From NCBI GenBank assembly GCA_017555845.1, contig JAFZFO010000055.1:1-64000 (forward strand): a DNA stretch of 64,000 nt. The letters are read 5' to 3'. The notes beneath the pieces are model-generated. The model did not search any database. It saw nothing but the letters and a program-made list of their open reading frames with translations, and was not told where the DNA came from. Below, piece by piece: positions 20,082 through 29,503 of the stretch (positions are counted from its first letter, which is position 1; every line of letters begins with the position of its first letter). Made by a program: the position numbers and the translations under genes. This DNA is from Bacteroidaceae bacterium. GTDB taxonomy: Bacteria > Bacteroidota > Bacteroidia > Bacteroidales > Bacteroidaceae.

Positions 20082-21497
20082 ATGAAATTAAAGAACATAG
20101 CAGCACTTTTTTTGCTGACATCTACAACTGCATTGGCACAGGTAACCGACCCTGTGCTAATGCGTGTTAATGGCAAGGAGGTAAAACGCTCTGAATTCGA
20201 GTATGCCTTCAACAAGAACAATACAAATCTTGCCGGTGAGGGACAGACTGTCGATGAGTACCTGCCAATGTATGTGGACTTCAAGCTGAAGGTGGCCGAG
20301 GCTGAGGCGTTGAAACTTGATACTCTTTCATCTTTCAGAGAGGAGTTTGAGCGTGACCGCAGGTTGATGGCCGAGAATTATCTTGTTGACACCTGTTTCA
20401 TAAATGATGAGGCTTACAAGATATATGCAAAGGATTCGGCAACCATTGGTCGTGACGGTTTCATCGAGGTTGCGCACATTGTATTCCTTGCCAAGCAGCA
20501 GGGAGCGGTGGCTGATGTGAAACTTGCAAAAGCAAGGATTGACTCGGCTTACGCAATGCTCAATGATGGCAAGACATTTGAAGATGTGGCAAGATATTTC
20601 AATATTCCTGCACAGGCTATCCGTTCATTCGAGATTGTCCGCGGCCAGGTGTATCCTGAATTCGAACAGGCGGCATATGCGCTTGCCGATGGTAGCTATT
20701 CGGCACCTTTTGAGTCGCCGGCAGGTTATCATATTGTAAAGCGTATATCTTCGCGCCCGTTCGGCTCTTTTGGAGAGTACAAGTCTGCTATTGTGAATAT
20801 GCTTGAGCAGCAGAATATCCGTGAGGCAGCACGCATCAAGCGCGGCCGTGACCTGGCCCGTGAGTTCGGCGGCAATCTCACACCCGAGGAGGCTCTTGCC
20901 TTGGAAGACAGTCTGCTTGAGAGCAAGTACCCTGAATTCGGCAATCTCATGCGTGAATACTATGAGGGGCTTCTCTTCTTTGAGGTGTCTACACGCGAGG
21001 TCTGGAACAAGGTTGCTGAAGATGAGGCTGCACTTGCGAAATATTTCAAGAAGAACAAGAAGAATTATAAGTTCGAGACTCCTCGTTTCCGTGGCGCTGT
21101 CATACAGGCCAACAGTCAGGAAAATCTCGACAATGTAAAGGCGATGCTTGCCGGCCAGGATTTTGAGAATTACAAATCGGCCATTGAGGCAAACTTGCCG
21201 AAGGATTCAGCCCGTACGGTACGTGTCGAGGTCGGCATTTTTGCAATCGGTGACAATGCCTGGGTCGACAAGATGGTCTTCGGACAGGGCGAGGGTGGCA
21301 AACTGCGTCGTGGCTTTGTTGCCGTTGAGACTGTCGGTCAGGTGATTGAGGCTCCTGAGACATACAAGGATGTAAAGGGATTGGTGACAGCCGATTACCA
21401 GAAGTATCTTGAAGAGAATTGGGTAAAGTCATTGCGCAAGAAGTTCAAGGTCAAGATTGACAAGGATGTGCTAAAAACAGTTAATAATCACGATTAA
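20082..21497 (+). CDS. Periplasmic SurA/PpiD-like peptidylprolyl isomerase
   Basis: The 471-residue protein starts with a signal peptide (cleavage near ALAQ) and then DPVLMRVNGKEVKRSEFEYAFNKN, the SurA/PpiD-style N-terminal chaperone segment, interrupted here only by its own conserved V-N-G. A parvulin domain lies at about residues 128-225: it begins EVAHIVFLAK and ends SPAGYHIVKRISSRP. A second half of similar size has no clear parvulin motifs. This is the first of three consecutive PPIase-like genes that are probably used in folding outer-membrane proteins. Confidence 0.85.
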   Translation: MKLKNIAALFLLTSTTALAQVTDPVLMRVNGKEVKRSEFEYAFNKNNTNLAGEGQTVDEYLPMYVDFKLKVAEAEALKLDTLSSFREEFERDRRLMAENYLVDTCFINDEAYKIYAKDSATIGRDGFIEVAHIVFLAKQQGAVADVKLAKARIDSAYAMLNDGKTFEDVARYFNIPAQAIRSFEIVRGQVYPEFEQAAYALADGSYSAPFESPAGYHIVKRISSRPFGSFGEYKSAIVNMLEQQNIREAARIKRGRDLAREFGGNLTPEEALALEDSLLESKYPEFGNLMREYYEGLLFFEVSTREVWNKVAEDEAALAKYFKKNKKNYKFETPRFRGAVIQANSQENLDNVKAMLAGQDFENYKSAIEANLPKDSARTVRVEVGIFAIGDNAWVDKMVFGQGEGGKLRRGFVAVETVGQVIEAPETYKDVKGLVTADYQKYLEENWVKSLRKKFKVKIDKDVLKTVNNHD

Positions 21498-21511
21498 GCC
21501 ATATGTTTTTG

Positions 21512-21519
21512 TACCTTTG
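21512..21519 (+). promoter_or_regulatory. Possible internal -7 box
   Basis: TACCTTTG lies about 30 bases before the second PPIase-like gene and fits TAnnTTTG. No clear -33 TTG accompanies it. Confidence 0.3.
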
Positions 21520-21549
21520 TCACGTGAAACGGCTGTTTTGCTTTTTTGA

Positions 21550-22431
21550 ATGACAATAATACAGAAGATGCTGATGTCCGGAAAACGATATTGGAAACAT
21601 ATATGCCTTTTAGCTCTCCCGGCCTTGCTTTTTGCATGCCGGGAAGAGGTGTCTTATGTAGAGAGGGCAGCAATTGCCAGTGTAGGCGATGTCCATCTTT
21701 ACAAGGATGAAGCCGATATGGTATATGCCAGACATGGTGCAGGCATGGACAGCGCGGCTTTCATGCAGAACTATGTCGAGCGTTGGGCAATCGATGTCCT
21801 GTTCCATCAGAAGGCTATGGAGAATGTGGGCTCAACTGCTGAAATAGACAGGATGGTTGAGAGTTACCGTACAAGCCTTATCCAGAATCTCTATCAGGAC
21901 AGGTTGATAACCCAACAGCTTGTGCCAACGATAACGGACGCAGAGGTGTTGGAGTTCTATGAGAGGGAACAGGCACTCTTTGAGTTGTCGGAACCTTACG
22001 TAAAGGGATTCTACGTGAGAATTCCTGCCAAGGCTTCAAAGACACGTGATGTCCGCAACTGGTGCTTGCGTAAAGGACAGGAGGATCTGGAGGCTTTGGA
22101 AAAATTATGCTCCGAGAATGGCTATGACTATCAGTTCTTCATGGAGGAGTGGATGCCTTTTGTTGACTTGGCGCACAGGATGCCTTTGACCGAGCAGCAG
22201 TTGATGGACCGTCTGCTCGGCAAGAACACCATAGAGTTCAAGGAGGGTCAGTTTACCTATTTTGTCTGTGCCGATTCCATATTGAAACGTAATGATGTCA
22301 AACCTATAGAGATGGTGTCAAACGAGATAAAGGAACTGCTGCTCAATTCAAAGAAGGCGAACTTCATCAAGCAGGCCAAACGTTCTTTGTATGATGACGC
22401 TTTGAAAAATGGTCGCGTAATCCTGTATTGA
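21550..22431 (+). CDS. PPIase-like lipoprotein
   Basis: The 293-residue protein has a lipoprotein signal ending in LLFAC near residue 29. The mature part begins with ASVGDVHLYKDEADMVYAR, which resembles the N-terminal chaperone region of SurA-type proteins. No parvulin catalytic motifs are seen, so it may be a chaperone-only member. Possible starts are ATG 21550 and later in-frame ATGs before the signal. It lies between two parvulin genes in the same direction; the next begins 31 bases downstream. Confidence 0.7.
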   Translation: MTIIQKMLMSGKRYWKHICLLALPALLFACREEVSYVERAAIASVGDVHLYKDEADMVYARHGAGMDSAAFMQNYVERWAIDVLFHQKAMENVGSTAEIDRMVESYRTSLIQNLYQDRLITQQLVPTITDAEVLEFYEREQALFELSEPYVKGFYVRIPAKASKTRDVRNWCLRKGQEDLEALEKLCSENGYDYQFFMEEWMPFVDLAHRMPLTEQQLMDRLLGKNTIEFKEGQFTYFVCADSILKRNDVKPIEMVSNEIKELLLNSKKANFIKQAKRSLYDDALKNGRVILY

Positions 22432-22462
22432 TGTAAAAACGTTGTGTGATAAACTATACAAT

Positions 22463-23836
22463 ATGAATATTAAGTTGAATTTTATAAAGAATCTGCTTTG
22501 TGTAATGTCAGTGGTATTGCCATTGCAGAGTCTTGTTGCTCAGGATAATGTCATTGACAGAGTGGAATGGGTTGTCGGCGACAAATCCATTCTGCGATCT
22601 GATATAGAGGAGGCAATCCGCTTCTGGGTAAGTGAAGGCAGAACCTTTGAGGGCGATCCTTATTGTGTCGTTGGCGAGGATCTGGCTGTGCAGCAGCTGT
22701 TCCTTCATCAGGCGGCAATTGACAGTATCGAGGTTGATGAAAGCAGTGTCATGCGTCAGGTCGAGGCACAGATGGAGTATGTCGTTCAGCAGATAGGCTC
22801 AAAGGAGAAGATGGAGGAATATTTCAATATGACCTCTTCCGATATCCGTGAGATGTACCGTGAGCAGCTCTACAACAAGGATATGGCTGACAGGATGAAG
22901 ATGAAGATTGTGGGCGATGTCAAGGTCTCTCCTTCGCTTGTAAGAAGATATCTGGAGTCGTTGCCTAAGGACAGTGTTCCTTTCATCCAGCAACAGGTTG
23001 AGGTTCAGATAATAACAATGCAACCCGAGATAGATCAGGAGGAGATTGACCGCGTGAAGGAAGAACTGCGTGAGTACACCGAGCGAGTGATGAGCGGTGA
23101 GACAAGCTTCTCTACATTGGCACTGATGTATTCCGAGGATCCGGGTTCGGCACGTCGTGGTGGCGAGTTGGGCTTCATGGGTCGTGGACAGTTGCAGCCA
23201 GAGTTCTCTGCTGTAGCCTTCAATTTGACCGATCCTGCTAAGGTCTCAAAGATTGTGGAGACTGAATATGGTTTCCATATCATACAGCTCATTGAGAAAC
23301 GCGGCGACAAGGTCAATGTGCGCCATATCTTGAGAAAGCCTACATTCTCGAATGAGAACCTGAAGGCTATGCTCATACGCCTTGATTCATTGGCTACCGG
23401 TATAAAAGAGGGCGAAATGACCTTTGATGATGCGGTAGCAGTATATTCTGATGACAAGGATACCCGCAACAACTTCGGTCTGATGTTCAACAAGATGAAT
23501 GCGTCGTCACACTTTGCTATGGATGAACTTCCCGTGGATGTTGCCCGTGTTGTGGAGACATTGGAGGTCGGTGAGTTGTCGCAGCCTTTTGCCTGGTTGC
23601 TCGATAATGGAAAGACTGTATGCGCGATTGCTAAGGTAAAGTCAAGGACCGATGCCCATCAGGCCACATTTAGCGAGGACTATGAGGTGCTGCGCCAGAT
23701 GTATGAGGCAAAGTTGAGCGAAGAACGAATAAAGGAGTGGATAAAGAAAAAACAGCGCAATACCTATGTCCGTATAAATAAGGACAGCCGTAATTGTGAG
23801 TTCCACTATCCCGACTGGAATTTCTTTGAAGAGTAA
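22463..23836 (+). CDS. surA: SurA-like peptidylprolyl isomerase
   Basis: SurA chaperones outer-membrane proteins across the periplasm. From ATG 22463 the product is 457 residues with a signal peptide ending near LVAQ. An N-terminal domain beginning DRVEWVVGDKSILRSDIEEA is followed by two parvulin domains. The first is clear (SEDPGSARRGGELGFM, VETEYGFHIIQLIEKRGD); the second starts at VRHILRKPTF and is more diverged. An in-frame TTG at 22442 gives a poorer signal peptide. It is the third consecutive gene of this type and the closest to classical SurA. Confidence 0.88.
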   Translation: MNIKLNFIKNLLCVMSVVLPLQSLVAQDNVIDRVEWVVGDKSILRSDIEEAIRFWVSEGRTFEGDPYCVVGEDLAVQQLFLHQAAIDSIEVDESSVMRQVEAQMEYVVQQIGSKEKMEEYFNMTSSDIREMYREQLYNKDMADRMKMKIVGDVKVSPSLVRRYLESLPKDSVPFIQQQVEVQIITMQPEIDQEEIDRVKEELREYTERVMSGETSFSTLALMYSEDPGSARRGGELGFMGRGQLQPEFSAVAFNLTDPAKVSKIVETEYGFHIIQLIEKRGDKVNVRHILRKPTFSNENLKAMLIRLDSLATGIKEGEMTFDDAVAVYSDDKDTRNNFGLMFNKMNASSHFAMDELPVDVARVVETLEVGELSQPFAWLLDNGKTVCAIAKVKSRTDAHQATFSEDYEVLRQMYEAKLSEERIKEWIKKKQRNTYVRINKDSRNCEFHYPDWNFFEE

Positions 23837-23848
23837 TAGTCTATCTGG

Positions 23849-25471
23849 ATGTCAAGACTTCTTCTGTCAATATTGTTGTTATTGGTGTCGATGTCTTCGT
23901 TCCCGCAGGAACTGAAGATGGACTCGGTCCCGCAGCAGCCGGCCAAAAAGAGCTATGTCCATCTGTTGCACACAGACATTACGCGCTTTGATGAAGCTGT
24001 GGATCCCGATGCGTGGATCCTTGTCGGAAATGTGAATTTCCGTCGTGACAGTATGTACATGTTCTGCGACAGTGCACACTATTACCAGAAACAGAATTCA
24101 TTCCTTGCTTTCGGTAATGTGAGGATGCAGCAGGGCGACACTCTGTTCCTTTATGGAGATTATCTTGATTTTGATGGCGTTACGAACATCGCCCGTGTGA
24201 GGAGCAATGTTAAGCTCATTGATAAGAATGTGGTACTTGAGACTGACAGTCTCGACTATGACCGTAACAGGAATCTTGGCTATTTCTTTGAATATGGTGT
24301 CCTGTATGACGAGACCGGCACATTGAGATCCTATTACGGCGACTATAATACAGTTACCAAGACTGCGGTCTTTATGGATGATGTCACGTTGGAGAATTCA
24401 AAATTCCTGCTATTGTCCGATACACTGTATTACAATACGGACAGTAAGTTGGCTACCATTGTGGGACCTACCAATATATATACGGGCGGTACCGAGGTGT
24501 ATTCGGAGAGTGGAACATTCAATACGGCGACAAGGCTTGCGACATTGGTTGAAAGGCCGGTGCTGTTCAATTCGAACAGGAATGTCACAGCCGATTCCAT
24601 ATTCTATGATACAGGTCGTGGGTATAGTGAGGTGTTCGGTAACATAATATACACCGATACCATAAACAGGAATCTGCTAACTGGCGAATATGCTTTCATT
24701 GATGAGGTGACCGATTCTGCATATGTCACGGACAGAGCCATGGCGGTAGATTTCTCGCAGCGCGATTCGCTTTTTGTACATTCCGATACGATATGGACAG
24801 TTACATACAACAATGATACTGACTCTCTTTATCGTATGGTAAGGGCCTATCACAGGGTGCGTGCTTGGGGAAAGAACATGCAGGCAGTGTGTGACTCATT
24901 GGTCTTTGACTCCCGTGACACCTGCATGACAATGTACAAGGATCCAATTCTCTGGAATGGCAAACTGCAGTTGCTTGGCGAGGTTGTGAAGGTCTATATG
25001 AACGATTCTACCATTGAATGGGTAAATGTCATAGACCAGTCACTTTATGTTGAGAGGTTTGACTCTACTGTCTATAACCAGATCCGTGGCAAGGAGATGG
25101 AGTTCTATTTTACCGATGGCGAACTTCGCGAGATGCAGGTAATAGGCAGCGTTGAGGTTGTTTTCTATCCATTGGACAGTGACAGCACATATATTGGCAT
25201 GAATACTACGACAGCCGGCCGATTGATGGTATACATGAAGGACCGTAAGGTCGAGAAGGTGGTAGTACCCAAAGATTCAAAAGGCGTTTTCTATCCAATG
25301 AGCAAACGCCCCGAAAACAAACGTTTTCTCGAGAACTTTGCGTGGTTCGATTATGTGCGGCCATTGTCAAAGGAGGATATTTTCAATTGGAGAGGCAAGG
25401 GATCCGATAAGGAACTCAAGGTCGTAAAGAAGAGCAAGATTCCTTTGCCTACTCTTGACCGTTTTAAATAG
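23849..25471 (+). CDS. OstA-like outer-membrane biogenesis protein
   Basis: The 540-residue protein has a signal peptide (about 19 residues, ending SFPQ). It continues with repeated beta-strand units of the OstA/LptA type, for example DPDAWILVGNVNF, SFLAFGNVRMQQGDTLFLYG and ARVRSNVKLIDKNVVLETD. In Bacteroidetes such OstA-like proteins are thought to form the periplasmic lipopolysaccharide bridge. It is 12 bases after the SurA-like gene, which fits an envelope-biogenesis operon. Family call is from the motif pattern; the LPS role is inferred. Confidence 0.8.
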   Translation: MSRLLLSILLLLVSMSSFPQELKMDSVPQQPAKKSYVHLLHTDITRFDEAVDPDAWILVGNVNFRRDSMYMFCDSAHYYQKQNSFLAFGNVRMQQGDTLFLYGDYLDFDGVTNIARVRSNVKLIDKNVVLETDSLDYDRNRNLGYFFEYGVLYDETGTLRSYYGDYNTVTKTAVFMDDVTLENSKFLLLSDTLYYNTDSKLATIVGPTNIYTGGTEVYSESGTFNTATRLATLVERPVLFNSNRNVTADSIFYDTGRGYSEVFGNIIYTDTINRNLLTGEYAFIDEVTDSAYVTDRAMAVDFSQRDSLFVHSDTIWTVTYNNDTDSLYRMVRAYHRVRAWGKNMQAVCDSLVFDSRDTCMTMYKDPILWNGKLQLLGEVVKVYMNDSTIEWVNVIDQSLYVERFDSTVYNQIRGKEMEFYFTDGELREMQVIGSVEVVFYPLDSDSTYIGMNTTTAGRLMVYMKDRKVEKVVVPKDSKGVFYPMSKRPENKRFLENFAWFDYVRPLSKEDIFNWRGKGSDKELKVVKKSKIPLPTLDRFK

Positions 25472-25480
25472 CACAAGCTT

Positions 25481-25780
25481 ATGGCAGGTTTTAAGATGCG
25501 TGAACCTAAAAAGTTCAATCATAAATATATATTCGTAGATGAGCGCAAGGAAAAGCTCGACAAGATTGTTGAGAATGCCAAGCGCGATCTTGGTATGCTC
25601 CCGCCCAAGGAGTCTTCATACGAGGAGCGTATAAGGGGTGCCTTTGTCGGAGAGAATTCCCATCTCGACCGCAAGCGTAACAGCGCTTCGCGAATTTCAT
25701 CGCGTTTTGCCGTTGCAGCATTGTTTGTGTGTGCATTCGTGTTGTATTATATAATGAAAACAGTTTACGGGCTTATTTGA
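25481..25780 (+). CDS. Small membrane protein, unknown function
   Basis: This 99-residue protein is basic and polar for its first 75 residues (KKFNHKYIFVDERKEKLDKI). It ends with one hydrophobic helix (FAVAALFVCAFVLYYIM), so it is probably tail-anchored in the inner membrane. It is 9 bases after the OstA-like gene and 3 bases before mutL. I do not recognise the family. The tight spacing suggests an operon member rather than a chance reading frame. Confidence 0.75.
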   Translation: MAGFKMREPKKFNHKYIFVDERKEKLDKIVENAKRDLGMLPPKESSYEERIRGAFVGENSHLDRKRNSASRISSRFAVAALFVCAFVLYYIMKTVYGLI

Positions 25781-25783
25781 TAT

Positions 25784-27637
25784 ATGAAGGATGTAATACA
25801 TTTGTTGCCCGATTCTGTGGCAAACCAGATTGCGGCCGGTGAGGTTGTGCAGCGTCCTGCATCGGTTGTGAAGGAGCTCGTGGAGAATGCGATTGATGCC
25901 GGAGCTACTAAAGTGCAGGTTGTCGTGACCGATGGCGGACGCACTCTTGTCCAGGTCATTGACAATGGCAAGGGCATGTCCGAGACCGATGCGCGTCTTG
26001 CTTTCGAAAGGCATGCGACATCAAAGATTGCGAGTGCCGATGACCTGTTTGCTTTGTCAACTATGGGTTTCCGTGGCGAGGCTCTTGCCTCCATTGTCGC
26101 CGTAGCGCAGGTTGAATTGACTACCCGCCGTGCCGATGATGAGTTGGGTACATGTATTGTCATGGGTGGCTCAAAGCTTGAGTCTCAGGAACCAGTCTCG
26201 GCTCCTGTCGGCAGTAACTTCAAGGTAAAGAACCTGTTCTTCAATATCCCGGCACGTAGGAAGTTCCTGAAGTCGGTACAGACTGAACTGAACAATATTG
26301 TAACAGAGTTTGAACGTGTGGCACTCATTAATTGCGATATTGAATTCTCCCTTTCGCATAATGGCAATGAGATGATTTCACTGCCATCATCATCGTTCCG
26401 TCAAAGGATTGTCAATCTTTTCGGAAAAAAGATAAATTCACACCTTATTGATGTGGCTGTCGAAAGCACGCTTATAAACATCAAGGGTTTTGTAGGCACT
26501 CCCGAGAGTGCACGCAAAAAGGGAGCCTTGCAATACTTCTTTGTCAATGGCCGTTATATGCGCAATCCCTATTTTGCCAAAGCTGTAGCAGAGGCATATG
26601 GCGAAATAATACCTCAGGGCGAACAGGTGCCGTTTTTCCTCTGTCTTGATGTTGACCCGTCGCGCATTGACGTCAACATTCATCCTACAAAAACTGAGAT
26701 CAAGTTTGAGGACGAGTCGAATTTGTGGAAGATAATCTCGGCTACAGTCAAGGAGTCGCTTGGACGTTTCAATGCGGCTCCCAGTCTTGACTTTGATGAT
26801 GATGCAATGCCCGAGATTCCCGTAATGGATTTCACTCCTTCGGGTGGCGCTCCGGTTTCAGCTCCTAAGGTGTCATATAATCCTTCCTATAATCCATTCA
26901 GCAAGTATAAGCCGGAGTATCGCGATTCCAGTGATAATTGGGAGGCTTTATATGCGGGATTTGATACCACAACCAAGCCGCTCGACTTGTCGCCATTCGA
27001 GGATGAGCCCGATTTTACGGTAAATGAGCCTGTCGTCGTGGCTGACAATTCGCTTCAGGTGGTGGAATCTGATTTTGTACCGATGTCCCAATATAAAGGA
27101 CAGTATATACTTGTGCCTGTAAAGTCCGGACTGATGTGGGTGCATCAGCGCAGGGCGCATATCAGGGTGCTGTTCGAGAAGTATCGTAAGCAGATGAATG
27201 AGAGGCATGGAGCGTCGCAGGGTCTGCTTTTCCCGGAGAGGGTGGAACTTACAATAAACGAGGCGATGGTGCTTGAATCCATTTCTGAGGAACTGGTCTC
27301 TTTGGGCTTCGATATATCTTCGTTGGGTAGTGGAACCTTTGCGTTGAATGGAATTCCTGTCGGGATAGAGGGTTTGCAGCCGACAAAACTGCTGTCCGAC
27401 ATCCTGCATGGTGCAATGGAGCAGACCGGCGATGTCAAAGGAGCTGTCAGTGACAGGATTGCTGCGGCCATGGCCAAGGATGTGGCGATTGTATCCGGTC
27501 AGATATTGTCTCAGGAGGAGATGGTGGCTTTGGTTAATGACCTCTTCGGAACTTCGATGCCGTCGCACACGCCCGATGGTAAACCTGTCATTCATATTAT
27601 GAATGATGCCGAGATTGACCGTAATTTTACCAAATAG
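25784..27637 (+). CDS. mutL: DNA mismatch repair protein MutL
   Basis: MutL is the GHKL ATPase that links MutS recognition to strand removal. The 617-residue product has the N-terminal ATPase motifs: VVKELVENAIDAGA (motif I), DNGKGM (motif II) and TMGFRGEALASI (motif III). A long linker at about residues 340-450 precedes the C-terminal dimerisation domain. The region that in endonuclease-type MutL carries DQHAxxE reads VHQRRAHIRVLFE here, so the aspartate is not present in that position. It ends the envelope operon, starting 3 bases after the small membrane protein. Confidence 0.93.
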   Translation: MKDVIHLLPDSVANQIAAGEVVQRPASVVKELVENAIDAGATKVQVVVTDGGRTLVQVIDNGKGMSETDARLAFERHATSKIASADDLFALSTMGFRGEALASIVAVAQVELTTRRADDELGTCIVMGGSKLESQEPVSAPVGSNFKVKNLFFNIPARRKFLKSVQTELNNIVTEFERVALINCDIEFSLSHNGNEMISLPSSSFRQRIVNLFGKKINSHLIDVAVESTLINIKGFVGTPESARKKGALQYFFVNGRYMRNPYFAKAVAEAYGEIIPQGEQVPFFLCLDVDPSRIDVNIHPTKTEIKFEDESNLWKIISATVKESLGRFNAAPSLDFDDDAMPEIPVMDFTPSGGAPVSAPKVSYNPSYNPFSKYKPEYRDSSDNWEALYAGFDTTTKPLDLSPFEDEPDFTVNEPVVVADNSLQVVESDFVPMSQYKGQYILVPVKSGLMWVHQRRAHIRVLFEKYRKQMNERHGASQGLLFPERVELTINEAMVLESISEELVSLGFDISSLGSGTFALNGIPVGIEGLQPTKLLSDILHGAMEQTGDVKGAVSDRIAAAMAKDVAIVSGQILSQEEMVALVNDLFGTSMPSHTPDGKPVIHIMNDAEIDRNFTK

Positions 27638-27708
27638 TGGTAAAAGAGTCTGCTTTTGCTTTGTAAGTGTTAAAAAAGGTTAAACAAAAATCTAAATACT
27701 TCTTCTAA

Positions 27709-27740
27709 TTGCTTCTCATTGCAAATTTTATGTAATTTTG
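27709..27740 (+). promoter_or_regulatory. Promoter of the OmpA-family gene
   Basis: TTG at 27709-27711 and TAATTTTG at 27733-27740 have a 21-base spacer. The start codon is at 27894, so the predicted leader is about 145 bases, unusually long for this window. Confidence 0.7.
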
Positions 27741-27893
27741 CAAATAAATAGGTAAAGTCTGTCACTGTCTTTTGTCGGGACGGTTCAAAGGCATTGCCAT
27801 TGAAAACATTACAATGTGTTCTGCGTTTAATAATATGCAGTTCCTGTAAAGTGAAAAATAGGTATTAATATATAAATCTAATTAGTTTTAAGT

Positions 27894-29048
27894 ATGAAAA
27901 AATTTATGATTTCACTAGCTCTTGCTAGTTTTGCAATGTTCTCTACAGCACAGGAGACAGTTAGCGAGGTCGTAGTTCCTACCAAGTCTCATTCGGTAGT
28001 TACTAACAGCTTCGGTAGCAACTGGTTCGTAGGTGTAAACGGTGGTGTAAACCTTTACAACGGCGTTTTCATGAACGGTGAGAATATCTTCAACCACCTT
28101 TCTCCAGCTCTTGATGTTTACGTAGGTAAGTGGCATACTCCTGGCTTCGGTTGGAGAGTTGCTTATCGTGGCTTGAACATCCAGTCTTACAAGGAGATGG
28201 ATCACTCTGCTTACATGAACTATCACTTTGACGCAATGTTCAACTTGTGCAACCTTATCGGTGGTTACAAGGCTGATCGTGTTTGGAATGTAATTCCTTA
28301 CGTTGGTGTTGGTTGGGCAGGCCGTCATGCATTTGATGAGAACGGTGAGTCTTTTGATGAGGCGTTCACAGGTTCACTCACTGCTAACTATGGTATCCTC
28401 CAGTCTTTCCGTGTTGCTAAGCGTTTGTCTATCAACCTTGAACTCGCAGGTACTTTCCTCCGCAACGGTTTCAGCAGTATTTCAGGTACTCAGGGTCACG
28501 ATATGTTGTGGACAGCTACAGCCGGTATCACTGTTGACCTCGGTAGAGTAGGTTGGGACAATGCCCCAGACGTTGAGGCTCTTCAGGGTATCTACGGTGG
28601 TATGATCGATGGTCTCCAGGGTCAGCTTGATGACGCTTTGGCAGCTAACAAGGACAAGCAGAACCAGATCAAGGCTCTTGAGGATGCAAACAAGGCTCTC
28701 GAGGACGAGCTCGCTGCTTTGAGAAAGGTTAAGCCAGTAAATGTTTCTGAGTCTACATTCTTCGAGTTCGGTTCTTCTAAGATCTCTTCTAAGAAGGAGA
28801 TTATGAACATCAAGGCTTATGCTGAGGCTGCTAAGGCTGCTGGTGCAAAGGTTAAGGTAGTTGGTTTTGCTGACGTAGTTGGTTCAAGCGAGTACAATGT
28901 TAAGTTGTCACAGGCTCGTGCTGAGGCTGTTGCTAAGGTGCTCGAGGAGAACGGTGCTGAGGTTGAGAGCGTAATCGGTTACGGTGAGTCTGAGGAGTAC
29001 AAGGAGCGCTTCTTGAACCGTCGTGCGGTTATCACTGTTGCTGAATAA
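27894..29048 (+). CDS. OmpA-family outer-membrane protein
   Basis: The 384-residue protein has a signal peptide ending near STAQE and an N-terminal beta-barrel of about 200 residues. A helical coiled-coil linker at about 235-280 (KALEDANKALEDELAALRK) leads into a C-terminal OmpA peptidoglycan-binding domain with GFADVVGSSEYNVKLSQARA. The typical GHTDxxG motif is thus GFADVVG. Codon use is strongly biased to favoured codons, suggesting an abundant protein that ties the outer membrane to the cell wall. It is monocistronic, with a strong promoter, a long leader and a terminator. Confidence 0.9.
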   Translation: MKKFMISLALASFAMFSTAQETVSEVVVPTKSHSVVTNSFGSNWFVGVNGGVNLYNGVFMNGENIFNHLSPALDVYVGKWHTPGFGWRVAYRGLNIQSYKEMDHSAYMNYHFDAMFNLCNLIGGYKADRVWNVIPYVGVGWAGRHAFDENGESFDEAFTGSLTANYGILQSFRVAKRLSINLELAGTFLRNGFSSISGTQGHDMLWTATAGITVDLGRVGWDNAPDVEALQGIYGGMIDGLQGQLDDALAANKDKQNQIKALEDANKALEDELAALRKVKPVNVSESTFFEFGSSKISSKKEIMNIKAYAEAAKAAGAKVKVVGFADVVGSSEYNVKLSQARAEAVAKVLEENGAEVESVIGYGESEEYKERFLNRRAVITVAE

Positions 29049-29072
29049 TTATTGATTGAGCAATATATAATG

Positions 29073-29107
29073 ATTGAGCAGGCATTCGTGCCTGCTCAAT
29101 TTTTTAT
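29073..29107 (+). terminator. Terminator after the OmpA-family gene
   Basis: ATTGAGCAGGCA pairs with TGCCTGCTCAAT around TTCG, followed by a run of T. Confidence 0.85.
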
Positions 29108-29352
29108 GCAAGAATATGATCGTTGACCTACGATTCATTTTCTTCGCGAATCAGTCATCCTGAATCGTGCGAAAGTGTATGAATACTTCGCTTTGCTCAG
29201 TATGGCAGGGGCCGTCGGGGCGACTTCTATATTATTGTTATTTTTTTTATCCGTATCATGCAATAAATGGGCGTTGATTCTATGGGAATGGTCCCGGATG
29301 AGGGCTTTTTGTGTAAAAAATACGCTTTTTGCAAAAATAAATGGTAAAATGT
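29108..29352. other. Gene-free spacer with repeat-like sequence
   Basis: No gene is apparent. Bases about 29150-29213 (GTCATCCTGAATCG ... CTTTGCTCAGTATGGCAGG) form an imperfect inverted repeat of the kind found between genes in Bacteroidales; the stretch at 53717-53800 has the same style. Bases 29220-29245 are a T-rich run. Confidence 0.4.
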
Positions 29353-29383
29353 TTGGTGGTTGAAAATATTTGATGTACTTTTG
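29353..29383 (+). promoter_or_regulatory. Promoter of the tRNA-Val pair
   Basis: TTG at 29353-29355 and TACTTTTG at 29376-29383 have a 20-base spacer. The first tRNA starts 31 bases after the -7 box. Confidence 0.75.
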
Positions 29384-29414
29384 CATCGCAATTGAGAAAC
29401 GGTTGCGACTTATT

Positions 29415-29489
29415 GGACGTTTAGCTCAGCTGGTTTAGAGCATCTGCCTTACAAGCAGAGGGTCGGCGGTTCGAATCCGTCAACGTCCA
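29415..29489 (+). tRNA. tRNA-Val (TAC)
   Basis: The acceptor stem GGACGTT pairs with AACGTCC. The anticodon loop CTTACAA between TCTGC and GCAGA gives anticodon TAC (valine), and the T arm is GGCGGTTCGAATCCGTC. The 3' CCA is not encoded. An identical copy follows 14 bases later. Confidence 0.95.
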
Positions 29490-29503
29490 CAAAACAACTT
29501 ATC

